The notes beneath the pieces were generated by a model. That model had not been told where the DNA came from, ran no database searches, and saw nothing but the letters and a program-made list of their open reading frames with translations. A stretch of 64,000 bases of DNA from Limnomonas spitsbergensis (Eukaryota; Chlorophyta; Chlorophyceae; Chlamydomonadales): NCBI GenBank assembly GCA_037349105.1, contig JAYJMM010000122.1, forward strand, positions 124,001 through 188,000, read 5' to 3'. Below are positions 17,677-29,500 of the stretch, piece by piece (positions within the stretch are counted from its first letter, which is position 1; every line of letters begins with the position of its first letter). The translations under genes and the position numbers were made by a program.

Positions 17677-18584
17677 TTACTTGGGGTTTTCAATGATGAG
17701 AGGGCCGACGTTGTCCCCAGTCTCCTTGTTATGCTTGACATGTGAGCCTGAATTTGTGAACAAATGTCAAATGGCCAAATAACAGTGAGGATTGATTGGC
17801 AGGGGGTACAGATAAATACTGGTAGCACAACAAAACTGCATACATGCTCTGCATGACTCAGTGCCATCACAAATGAAACTCTGAGGAAGGGATAAAGCAT
17901 TTTTGCAGCAGGTGCATACCGGTAAATGGACTACATCCAGGCTCAGACCATCAATTTGCAATTATTGCAGCAATGTGGAAATGCTTTGCTGTGAGAAACA
18001 TGACGTTATCATAACTGCCTGACAGTGTGCTCACCGTTGCAGTAGGGGAACTGCTCGTTTCACCATCAGGATGGCCGGGTGGGACAGGGGGCAGGTAGGA
18101 CGAACGGGGAGAGGTACAATTTAGTCAGGATTTCTGACTGAAAAAATGTCAGTTGTGTCAGGAAATGGATGGCATGAAAGAGGTTGCTTCATGACCTAGA
18201 CAGGGCAAAACCTGGACCTTGTATCTGGAAGTACACCGAAAACATCCGGGAACTTCCCACCCTAACGCCTATGATGAGGCAGGGTCATCCTGACGCACCT
18301 TGTCCGAGCGCCAGCACCTGCACATGACTGCCTTGGGGGGAAGCTCTGACGCCTTAAGGAAATCGGCAACCTGCAACAGGACATCACATCTCCAATCGGC
18401 CTTAGCCAGAATCCAAACTGTTCAGGTCTGCTCATGACACGTCGGTGGGACGTACCTTCTCCTCCTCCTTCCTAATAGAAGGATTGATTTGGCCAGCGCC
18501 AGCCTTGACTGGTACGAGCCTGCGCTGCTGGACGGATCGACCGGAGCTGACGTAAACACGAGCTGACTTGGTTGCTACTTGCAT
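17677..18584 (-). CDS. NEET-type [2Fe-2S] protein (CDGSH domain), plastid-type
   Basis: Small iron-sulfur protein of the plant NEET group, whose members bind a labile [2Fe-2S] cluster through three Cys and one His and can transfer it. Exons, read leftward: 18584-18456, 18370-18299, 18050-18035, 17747-17677; 95 aa. The first 28 residues (MQVATKSARVYVSSG...) are basic and hydroxylated, like a transit peptide. INPSIRKEEEKV follows, as in plant NEETs. The ligands are C60, C62, C71 and H75 in CRCWRSDKFPYCNGSH, and the C-terminus is HNKETGDNVGPLIIENPK. Two oddities: the signature Asp of CDGSH is Asn72 here, and exon 3 is only 16 nt long. The chosen ATG is the in-frame one nearest the transit-like segment. 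Divergent from the thioredoxin gene. Confidence 0.93.
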
Positions 18585-18903
18585 TTTTGACACCCGTCTT
18601 GCTGCTTGTGAGCGATTGCTATGTTCCTGGTAATTTATATGAGCGATTGTGATCGGGGCCCTGGCCATCACCAGCCAAGTATGGAGTGCTTGGTCCAGAT
18701 ATGACAAGGGTCTGGGTAAAGCCCTATCAGCATTGCAGTAAACCCGACAGCCTTTACGCTTTCCTCTTGCCTCGCTTCAGCATTCTAATTATTTCTTTGT
18801 TTCTTGCCTTCCTGTACAACGATCCTGATTAGCAAGGCTACCATTCATACTGAAACTCTTGATTAGTACCGGATCGACCATCTCTTGAGAGAAAGGGAGT
18901 AGC
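18585..18903. promoter_or_regulatory. Divergent intergenic region between NEET and thioredoxin genes
   Basis: 319 bp separate the two start codons, so both promoters and 5' leaders lie here. No specific element is recognised. Co-regulation of two redox genes is possible but is inferred from position only. Confidence 0.4.
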
Positions 18904-19869
18904 ATGCTTCGTCATCGCGTTTACACGGGCATGAGCCCGATGGTTCAAAGCATGAGACCCGTGGCCCCACGGCACTTGCATGGGGATCACAAGAGGGCAT
19001 CACCAATGATTGCAAGAGCCACCATAGTGGGCACTCCATGCACAGCTGCAGACATCGAAAGGGAGCTCCTGGCCAAGGCAACCTCTGATCAGAGCCCACC
19101 CATCATTATTTTTTTCACAGCACCCTGGTGTGGTCCTTGCAAGATTGTGTACAAGGAACTTGTCAAGCTGGGCGGACAATCTGACAAGGTTTGCATGGGT
19201 GCATCTGCCTTACTGAATGACAAGAAGACACCACCGACACACTGATGCACTGCTGTTGCAAGTTTTTTGTAACTATATCAGATGCCTAAGACAGCACCTG
19301 CATAACTTGCAAAGGCTCCCCAGCATCAACATTAAAAGGCATCGTGCTAGCTGAAAGCATTGAAGACCATGCAAATGCTGAAATGTAAAACTTCCCATGC
19401 AGTTGAAAATCTTGACAGTGGACATTGATGCCGAGAAAGACTTTGCCGTGAAGCTTGCCATTGGCTCTGTGCCCACTCTGCTGTTCGTTGGCTCTGCACC
19501 AGCTGACACTCCAGCATTAATGACCCAGGTGATCATTGCTGCTGATGTGCGCGGTCCCTGCACAGATGGGGATAATAGGCAGGGCCCTGTGCTGCCCACA
19601 TAGATTTCCAGTGATTCCCCATGCCTGCCGGTGCAACGCAAATTGAAGGGTGGTGTTGATTGAATCTGTCAATGACGTACCAACAATTGAATCTGTGTAA
19701 CTGAACTTTGTAATGTGCGCCCTGGATTATGTCATGCCTCCACGCTTTATCCTAAATCCTGAACCCATGCCTCCTGCAGGGCGTGGTTACTAAGGCACTG
19801 ATGGCTGACATTCTGGATAACAAGCTACAATATGCTGGAGCTGATCTATACAACCCAAGAAAGTTGTAG
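18904..19869 (+). CDS. Thioredoxin, probably organelle-targeted
   Basis: Disulfide oxidoreductase of the thioredoxin fold. Exons 18904-19188, 19403-19528 and 19780-19869 give 166 aa. A basic N-terminal extension of about 45 residues (MLRHRVYTGMSPMVQS...) precedes the domain and is compatible with plastid or mitochondrial import. The active site is FFTAPWCGPCK (C76, C79). VDIDAEKDFAVKLAIGSVPTLLF supplies the beta-3 segment and the cis-proline (P119). After this the usual short glycine turn is replaced by a longer loop (SAPADTPALMTQ) before the last helix. The sequence does not clearly fall into the m, f, x, y or o classes by eye. Start chosen as the ATG with the extension open behind it. Confidence 0.9.
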
Positions 19870-20891
19870 CGCAGGATCTATGGTCATGCGGCATGCTGGA
19901 ACTAATATAGCTTGGGATGTGCAACTACGAAACGTCAGTATTTTCAGGTGCTTTCCAATGCCAATCGATAGTTGTGTTCAATTGGTGATTCACCAAATCA
20001 CTGTTCACTTGTGGACCATACTGTACAGCAGCCCAAAACCCTGCTTTTTCTGTCGCTGGTTCAAACTCAAGATTTGTAGATGGGCGTCTGGTGATCTCTC
20101 CTCCAGCCTCGCCTCCAAAATGAGGCTTGGCAGGCCATCAACTTCCTGTTGATGGATGCGTTCCTGTCGTGTTTATCCTAGGGCGGACAGGATCGTGAGC
20201 ATCTGAGTGATGGCCGTGGGAAACCTTGCCCATCTACCAATATCAAGCTCTGCATCAAGCTCACCCGAGTGATGGATGTCCAATGTTTGTTGTCGTCTCA
20301 GGTCGACGCCAATGCCTCTTTGTTGTGTCCTTTATGTGGCTTTCTTGCTTAGCTGTAGCTGTTGTGGGTGAGGTGAGGTAACGAACAGTTTCCTGTACTT
20401 AACATTTTGTACCGGTAATTGACTAATTGTACTGGCATGCCAACCACTCAAACGGAGCATGATACCGGAAAACGACTTGGGATATAGCCTTTGAGACTCA
20501 TGCTTGATAGTGAGTGCATGTCGAGGCAACGGCTGAGACACGCATGTGAGCCGTTAAAAATGTATAGGAGGAGAGAAATTTCCAGAGCACAGCCACAAAG
20601 TGCCCTGCATGCTTGGCTGCCTGGACACATCTTGATTCAGCAGGTTACGATTTCCTTGGCATTAAGCTTCACTGTCAGAACCTGTTATATTCATATATCA
20701 GTCTACAGGCTTGCAGCAATATGCTTGATAAAATACAGGGCAAGAAGTTTGGTCAATGACGGTTTAGTTTTTAAAATAGTTCATGATTCCGTGTGTCATG
20801 TCATACAGAGGCCCATTGTTTTCGTCCTTCTTCTTCCTTTCTCAGAACCCTGTTGCCCATCCAAATACATAACAACTCCATAAAAAAACTG
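19870..20891. other. Convergent intergenic region
   Basis: The region lies between the 3' ends of the thioredoxin and RimP-like genes, which face each other. It probably holds both 3' UTRs. I see no further exon, RNA gene or large repeat. Confidence 0.5.
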
Positions 20892-23008
20892 TCAAAAGTC
20901 AACATGGATGCGTACCCTGGTCAAGTTGGCAACAGGAATGGTGAATCGAAGTTCCTTCTGTTTCTTTGACATCTTGCGGCCCTTCACGGGAGCGTTTGCG
21001 CGCACCACTGCCAATCGCCACTCAGTCATCCCCGCTTCTTCGTCATAAGACAGCAGGTCCATCACCTGGCAGGGAACAGCAAGGAGCAGGGCTCGGTACA
21101 TGGATTCAAATTGTGTATCGTCATTAACTAAGCTTCAAATTAACAAAGTTTCAAATGGGGGTCAAGGTGTAGAATCCATATGGAATTCATGCAAACGTAC
21201 ATGCTCAAGTGGGCACGCAATACAAATACAAGTGGATTATGTTGCCACAAACAGCACCTGCGTCATTGGCAAGCCTTCCTCGCTTTTGTATTCAACCTTG
21301 AGAGCCAGCTGCTGAAAGCGCGCCAGATCACTCGGTAGTAGCAGCTGACGTTCCGCTCCTGGAGTAGACACCTGTGCAGAGCATGTGCAAAGGGGTCATA
21401 GGTTGGTTGATGATATGTACATGCTGAAGGTCTTTCCTGTCCTCATTGTCCATATATGCGGATATGCTAGCTACCTAGATTGGAAAATAGACTAATGACG
21501 ATCATCGACAAGGACACCCAGATGTGTTGGTCATCAGAAGGAGCTGAAGACCAAGACCGTTGAGAGCCACACACAAGTTGGGGGGGAAACATGTGCCCCC
21601 CCCCTCCAGGTGTTTTCTCTTGATTTAAGCAACAAGTTCCCCACAAGTTCCAACTAATCAATGTGCCTAGACTCCATGAACAAAAAGCTGTTGAACAGCT
21701 TCTGGCCCATGGTCCCCCTGCAGGTGTCAGGCCCATGCCGCACCTCAAAGCTGATCTCCCCAGCAGGATCAGTGCCCAGCTGAGCCTCCATCTCTAGAAA
21801 CATCATGCGGGAGAACCTGAGGGAACGGGTAGAAACAATCTGGGCGCATGATGGGAAGAATCAGGAGGAATGCCTTATGTATGTCCAGAGTCAATCAGTG
21901 GAAGGAGCATGCTTGGCAGTGGGAGAAGGCAGAAACAGTAAGCATACACTCTTCCTGAGTCCTGTCCCAGAACCCCTCCAGGCCTTCCCCTACGTTTTCC
22001 CTTCCACAGGTCCACCTTCCGCAGGCTGCCTGCGGCCGCCGAAGGCCCAATAGGGGCTAGCAAGTTGCCGGCCTACGGACGCAGGCCTGAGCAACATTGC
22101 TACCCACACATGAGGCCTCCAGTGGGAGATCAGGTGGTAGCTGAAGTGTAGTTGATCAATAGCCGAGCCACGGAAACAGAATTGGGCAGAAGACGAGTCC
22201 AGGCTACATCTGGAGCACCGCTCTTCAGCCACTGCGTAGCGCATACCCACCCCGGTCGGATCCTTACTTTTCTATTTCGTCGATGCTGGGTGAGCCGTAC
22301 AGATCTGACAGCTTATCCAGTCTGATGTCCAGCTTCTTCTGCGGTACGACTGCGCGGAACAAATAGATCTCTATGCCCTCCAGCGCTGGTGCCCGCAAGA
22401 CCTGACAGCAGGAGAGCCAAGTAAGGAAACCATCATCAGAGGCACACTTTTGTTGAATGTAGGATGACTCAGCTACAATTCAGCTACAACATGGCCTGCG
22501 GCCAGCAGGACCTGGTGCAGCAAGGCCAAATGCTTGGGTCTCTGGCCGATCAAACTGTCCCGTTGGATCAGCTCAGGTTTGGTCCCCATCAGCCCAGTGG
22601 CGGCTGCCCAGCGGCTTACCAAAGTTGGTCTCGTGCTCACTAAAATACACACTGATGGACACTGGACAGCGCATGCTCCTGTGCCACAGGGCACACCATA
22701 CAGTGTTGCAGGCTCCAGTTTAAAAAGCTGGCGCCCCATCACACCTTCAGGGCCGCCTTGTACCCGGCTTCTCCCCATGCAGTGGCCCCTGTGGATATGC
22801 CAGGTGCTTCATCGTCCTCCCCGAGGCCGAGAGCTGTGACAACATCCTCAGCCTCCTCCCCTTCAAACTCGTCCAAGTCCAGAAAGCCATCCTCGCCATC
22901 GTCCAACTCATCATCCACATCCCTATCATCGTCATCCTCATCATCATCATTGGCATCCTGCTGGTCCTCAACAGCTGGCTCACGGCCTGCCTTCTTTGAT
23001 GCTGACAT
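20892..23008 (-). CDS. RimP-like ribosome maturation factor (UPF0090/DUF150)
   Basis: RimP assists 30S ribosomal subunit assembly in bacteria, and plant homologs act in plastids. Exons, read leftward: 23008-22745, 22401-22268, 21816-21744, 21371-21258, 21065-20892; 252 aa. The N-terminal 85 residues are strongly acidic (runs of D and E). The RimP N-domain follows: EGIEIYLFRAVVPQKKLDIRLDKL, YGSPSIDEIEKFSRMM, and the family signature GEISFEVSTPGAERQLLLPSDL. The C-domain ends in LRFTIPVANLTRVRIHVDF. The only in-frame ATG is at MSASKK. Upstream sequence is open back to 23194 but contains no ATG, so a transit peptide would need an unseen upstream exon. It is divergent from REV3. Confidence 0.87.
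22476..22640. repeat. Copy of the dispersed short repeat (intronic)
   Basis: It contains GCTACAATTCAGCTACAACA, GTGCAGCAAGGCC and CAGGTTTGGTCCCCATCAGC. These align, often as the reverse complement, with copies near 15600, 30510, 61060 and 62280. It lies in intron 1 of the RimP-like gene. A weaker relative lies at about 22040-22165. Confidence 0.55.
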
Positions 23009-23515
23009 GGAGTTGTTTCTTCGATGAGAGAGTGAGGGAAGGATGACATGCCGGCATGTGACGCCGGCTCGAACTAGGAGGATGCAAGCGCGTGGGAGTC
23101 GAAATTTAATAATTTTAATCGCATCGGTCGAAATTGCGCCCCTGCCTCCTGAGGGTGCGTTCCACTTTCCTCTCCCAGGTAAGAGAGTACCCACCTCGTC
23201 GAGGCGTCGGGCATCGGCTTAGCGACTGGCTGTAACGTATCATATTCATCCCACTACGTCTCTAGCGCTGTCAGCTGCGGTCGGCTGACTTGTTTTTCGT
23301 TACTCCGCACTCCGCACTGCGTACTTCACACTTTGCCGCACTTCTTGACACGGCACACGCTTCACGCCCATGTGACCTGCAACAGGAGTTGCTGCGTCAG
23401 TGCTTAAATTTTAAAAGTCGCAGATGTTCGAAATCTCTTAAATTCTGGATGAAGCATTATCCGGGCTTCTTGGAAGCTCCCGGCTGTGCATGGGCATGAG
23501 TTGATGGCTGGGCCC
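23009..23515. promoter_or_regulatory. Divergent intergenic region between RimP-like and REV3 genes
   Basis: About 0.5 kb separates the two start codons and must hold both promoters. A tract at about 23302-23325 repeats CTCCGCACT-like sequence. No defined promoter element is recognised. Confidence 0.35.
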
Positions 23516-26500
23516 ATGGACTCCTCGAGCCATGCACCGCAGCCCTTCGGTGTGCGCATCGTTGCACTTGACTACTATATGACAGGTGCGTGCTTGAATG
23601 TGCACCGTGCAGCCATTGAATGACGCAAGCATACAACAGCCTCTGTCTTGAACACGCAGCCCCTGTACCGGGCGTGGACGTCTGCTTGTCGCCATTCGAT
23701 GGGGGATCCGTGCAGCAGGTTCCTGTTGTGAGGATCTTCGGAGCCACCCCGGCCGGTCAGAAGGCCTGCCTGCACCTCCACAAGGTTAGGGCTCCATTGC
23801 TGTCGCTGCTTAATCACACTTACCGGTAAATGCTTTTGACACATTTGAAGCTGCCACACATGCCGCACTCCTCACCCACAAAACGACCTGTCACACTGAT
23901 TTCTTCTGCATGCCAAAACTCTTCCTGAGCCCTGGCCCTGACCCCCTCTAGGCCTTCCCTTACTTCTATGTGCCATACGACGAGGACCTGCCCTCTACGG
24001 TCTATGAAGGCAAGCACTTCCAACTCTAAATCAGCCCAGCAGCAAATAAATGAGCAAGCCTTATCAACTGACCTCTTCCCTTGGCATAAAGACTGCTCCA
24101 AACCTTAGCGCCTGCCCTTTCCTAATGTGTAGGCGGTGTCTTCATCAGGCAGCTCGCCATGGGCCTCAACTCCGCCCTCCAGGAGAGCCACGTTCAGCTG
24201 GGAACAGAGCCAGGGGCCTCTCACCACGGCGCAGGCAACGCCCCAGCAGTAGACCCCTCAGCTGCAGCCAGGCTACAGCGGGCAGGCTTGGGGCGGCAGC
24301 AGTATGTGCACAACGTGCAGGTCGTGAAAGCTTGCCCCATGTATGGATACCACCCCGAGGACAGCCTGTTCATCAAGATCATGCTGTGAGTGCATGAGGG
24401 GCAGGAGGAGAAAACAAGTATTTGAGGTGGGATAGTACAGCAACGCTTCAGCCGTATCATGACCTTTGAAAAGAGGTGCCTGGTATAGCAAGCCCTTGCT
24501 GCTTGGGCTACAGACTGTAGGCTGGTCACGGTTTGAGCCGCATCGGCCCAGTGGGAGCTGCCTGGCGACCTGCCAAATGTGCACCACTGCATACTTAAAT
24601 AATCACTGGAGTAGGAATGCAGCACTGTCCTCCCCTCGCTGGCTGTTCGCGCTGGCCATATGAGTACCACCAGTCGCCAGGCTAAGTTCAACACTGTCAG
24701 GCCCGCCTTGGATGACCGAACTGCCTATAGTCGTCAGGCCAACCCGTTCTAATGGCCTGGCTGGTGTCTATCAAACAGTCTTGCTCATGCCATTGAAACA
24801 GGTGTGGCTCAGGCTGTTCAAATGGTCTGGCCTGTGCCGTGCAAACACCCTGGCTTGTGCAAACATCCCCCCCCCCCCTCCCTTGGACAATTATTGACCA
24901 GGTACAACCCTCAGCATGTGTCCCGAGCGTCTCTGCTGCTACAGAGCGGCCTGGTGATGAAACGGCGCTTCCAGCCCTATGAGGCGCATGTGCCCTTTCT
25001 GCTGCAACTCAAGGTGCAATCCGGGCAACCGGTCTGTTCAGTGTGGGCCTAGTAAGACTGAACATAGGGCCCTAGCTGACCTACCGATGAGGCTCAAACT
25101 GAACCAGGCAGCTGGGGCTGACTTGCATCCGGGGAGTATCTGAACCAGGCAGCTGGGGCTGACTAGTATCTGGGGAGTATCTGAACCAGGCAGCTGGGGC
25201 TGACTAGTATCTGGGGAGTATCTGAACCAGGCAGCTGGGGCTGACTAGTATCTGGGGAGTATCTGAACCAGGCAGCTGGGGCTGACTAGTATCCGGGGAG
25301 TATCTGAACCAGGCAGCTGGGGCTGACTAGTATCTGGGGAGTATCTGAACCAGGCAGCTGGGGCTGACTAGTATCTGGGGAGTATCTGAACCAGGCAGCT
25401 GGGGCTGACTAGTATCTGGGGAGTATCTGAACCAGGCAGCTGGGGCTGACTAGTATCTGGGGAGTATCTGAACCAGGCAGCTGGGGCTGACTAGTATCTG
25501 GGGAGTATCTGATCCAGGCAGCTGGGGCTGACTAGTATCCGGGGAGTATCTGAACCAGGCAGCTGGGGCTGACTAGTATCTGGGGAGTATCTGAACCAGG
25601 CAGCTGGGGCTGACTAGTATCTGGGGAGTATCTGAACCAGGCAGCTGGGGCTGACTAGTATCTGGGGAGTATCTGAACCAGGCAGCTGGGGCTGACTAGT
25701 ATCTGGGGAGTATCTGAACCAGGCAGCTGGGGTGACTAGTATCTGGGGAGTATCTGAACCAGGCAGCTGGGGCTGACTAGTATCCGGGGAGTATCTGAAC
25801 CAGGCAGCTGGGGCTGACTAGTATCCGGGGAGTATCTGAACCAGGCAGCTGGGGCTGACTAGTATCCGGGGAGTATCTGAACCAGGCAGCTGGGGCTGAC
25901 TAGTATCCGGGGAGTATCTGAACCAGGCAGCTGGGGCTGACTAGTATCTGGGGAGTATCTGGGCTATGCATCAGGGTCTGACTAGTATCCGGGGAGTATC
26001 TGAACCAGGCAGCTGGGGCTGACTAGTATCTGGGGAGTATCTGAACCAGGCAGCTGGGGCTGACTAGTATCCGGGGAGTATCTGAACCAGGCAGCTGGGG
26101 CTGACTAGTATCCGGGGAGTATCTGAACCAGGCAGCTGGGGCTGACTAGTATCCGGGGAGTATCTGAACCAGGCAGCTGGGGCTGACTAGTATCCGGGGA
26201 GTATCTGAACCAGGCAGCTGGGGCTGACTAGTATCTGGGGAGTATCTGGGCTATGCATCAGGGTCTGACTTAAAGGTTGTCAGAGGAGGTGCCCCTTTCA
26301 CGGCAGCGAAGGGAGCGAGCTGAATAGCTGATACAAGAGTCTGTGACCAGCAATGTTTAGGGCTAAGGGTTGGATGCTTTGGGGGTTCAAAGTTGGCTTG
26401 CCTGTCCAGAGTTGGGTGTCAAATGTTAAGGAATTTTATGTTTCCATGCCAGCTGCGTGCCTTGCAGCCCATCGCTCGCATGCTCTGCCCCCATGGCCTG

Positions 26501-29500
26501 GTCCTTGGCATTCATGTCGTGTGCATGTCCTATTCATGTCCCATGCAGGTGGATCTCAACCTGTTTGGCATGGGGTCCATCCGCCTGTCCAAGGTGCTCT
26601 TCAGAGATCCCCTGCCAGCCCGGCTCAGCACACAGCGCCCGGGCTGGACGGAGACGGGCCTGCCCATCATCCCTGAATACGAACATGAGGAGGGACCGGC
26701 TGCCTCAGGAGCCAGGGACCAGGTCTTGCACAGCCCTGGTGCCCTAGGCACTGCACCCTATGTCTCCCCAGCTGATGGGCGACCTGCTGTGTGGACAGAG
26801 AGCAGCACGCCCTCCAGCCTGCGCTGGTCCAGTCGCCCGGCCTTTATGTGAGTCACTCGAGGAACACCACTGGTCAAGATTAAGGATGAACTTCCATTTG
26901 TTACACAGGGAGTAAACTTAGGGGCGAAATCCAGGTCTCCGTCTCTGTATGGGAACAGTGTATATTTGAATAAATGAGTAGTCTTTGACATTAAACTTCA
27001 AAATTCAAATGCTGGGTGATAGGATAATTTGATTTCCCTCCACCGGTATGTCTTCGGTACAAGTTATGTTACAATTTCAGAGGCAGGGGGGTCCTGGGCA
27101 GATATATACACCGCCAGCCTCAGGCGTTTTGCCCAGGCTCCTATCCTTGAGGCCCCTCATTGCTGCATGGTGCGGCAGTCATCAGCCTGGGCAAAGCATT
27201 GCAAAGGAGGATTCATGCCATATGTAATGGCCCTGCTGCTGCCTTTGCCCCTGCACTACTCCTGACCACATCAGGGGGCGGCAGCCTAAGCGGCAAAGCA
27301 GCTGCCAGCTTGAGGCCGATGGCACTGCAGAGGATGTGCTGAATCGACAGGAGGTAGGAAGGGCATGTCGTTTGTTGATGCTCACTGGTGCTGGCCTTCC
27401 ACCCTCGCCCCATGTTCGGAGGAGTATTTCAGTAAATAGTAGGCAGAGCAGGTGCTATGAAAATGAAGCCTGCTGTGTTGTAGTTACTCGCAATGCCACA
27501 CCACAGTACGACAGCACAGCTTTATAATGCAGAGAAAAGAGGCGCTACCTGCTCAAGCCATACCGGTACCTTATGCTTAGAATTCAAAATCTTGAAATTT
27601 GAACCCTTAACCCTAACACTGTCTGTTCCATTTTGTTTTGTGGATAGGAAAACACATGCAGGCGGCTTTTTCCTGCTTATAGAGTCCTGTTGCTTGCCCG
27701 AACCTGAAAGCAGGCTTCCTGCATGCTGCTGACGCGTTGTTGCCTGCCCCTCAACAGGCTTTCGCATGCTGCTGATACATTATTGTTGCCTGTCCCTCAA
27801 CAGGCATCCCGCATGTTGCTTGCTGATGCGGGTCCCTTAGATCAGCTGCAGCTCAGCCTGTTGCCTATGTGGGAGGAAGAGAAGGGCAGGTGTGGAGGCA
27901 GCCTGCCCCCACGTGCACCCTCGCCGCCACGCACACCTCAGGCCCTGTGTCCACCCGTCGAAACGGACGTCTCATGCAAGATAATGGTGAGTTATGGGGG
28001 CGAGGTGTGAGTCACTTTGTGTGCCTTACCTCTGCATATGGTTGGCCATCGGCAATGTGAAGATGCCCCTGCACCTCTCTTGGGCGAATTATGAGACATT
28101 TTGTGTGACTCTGCATAAAAGTCATAAGCTCTGCATTTTGCCAGCCATTGGCAATGTGAAGATGCCTCTGCCCCTCTCTTTGGCAAAGTGTGAGACATTT
28201 TTTGTGCCTCTGCATAAATGCCAAGCTCTGCATTTCGTGGACCGTGCCATGGGCAATGTGTGGATGCCCCTGCCCCTCTCTTGCTCCCGCACCCAGGCTG
28301 GCCTGAGGGCTCGAAATATTTTCGTGGCATTGGAAATCGCCCCCCAAGTGGCCCCATCGCCGAGTGTGATTCCAGAGACCCCTGAGGCAGCTTCGCCCGC
28401 ACCCTCTGACCTGGCGGACCTGGACCTTCCGGAAGCTTTTCAGGCTTGTGGGGAAGAGGCATCGACCCCTGAGCGCGGGCTGCACGCCCATACCGTCCTG
28501 GGCACGGAGGCCCCTGCCCCTGGCCCCCACCTGCTGGCCACCCCGGGACTCTCAGTGCCGGAGCTCCAGCAGCGTCTGACTGCCCACCTGCAAGCGGCCG
28601 AGTGGGTAGCAGGTGGCCAGAGCGTGCCCCGCACTGCTGAGGAAGCGCCCAGCCAGCCCCTGCGCCTCCTACGGGGGGGCAGTGTCCCTCCTGCATGGAG
28701 CCAGCCATCCCCGCTAGCCCGATCTCCGGGCCTGCCTGATGGCGGCTTGCTGACGCAGCTGGCTGTGGCTGCCGCCGAATGCTCAACACCGGCTCCTTCG
28801 GCTGCCCGCTCTCAGCCCGGCGTGAACACGGAGGAGATCCCGCCTGGCTTCTTCGACCTGGACAGCCCCTTTGTGCCGTCCAACCAGCAGATGATGTCCC
28901 AGAGGCAAGTGATGGGCAGCAGGCGGACACCCAATGTCGAGGGGGGGCCATCAGAGGCGGACGATGAGGAGCTTGTGGACTTTGTTGCGCTTACACAGTG
29001 GGTGGCGTCTCAGCAGCAGCGGCAGCGACAGGAGGGGGTGGAGAAGGAGGATGAGGAGCCCGGGCATTTGGCTGAAGGGCGGAACCAGAGCGAGGGTGAT
29101 TTGGATGATGAGGATGAAGATTGGGAGCAGCCGTTGGATGATGGGGAGGATGGTGGTTTGGCGGGTGGGGAGGACGAGGAGGAGGAGGTGGATGAGAAAA
29201 TGGAAGTGGAGATGGAGGAGGAGGAGGAGTTTATGGAAGATCTTGCGGTGGCTGGGCATGAGAAAGACGAGGTGGACAAGAATGGGCAGTGTCTGTCAGG
29301 CAGCGGGGATTCGCTTATTGAGGAGCAGCAAATGGACAGCAGTGGTCCAGAGGGGGCGGAGGGGGAGGAGGAGGAAAGGGTGCACGGGGCATCAGCAGAC
29401 AGCAGGAGGGAGGTGATAGATGGAGGCAGCCCTCCCCACTGCATGGAGGATGAGGGTGAGGTGCCGTTGGCCTCTGTGGGGCACCTCCTACCTCATCCAG

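Noticed and set aside
28012..28951. 319-codon minus-strand open frame opposite REV3 exon 9
   Set aside because: Shadow of GC-rich coding sequence on the plus strand; the sense frame continues REV3 in phase.
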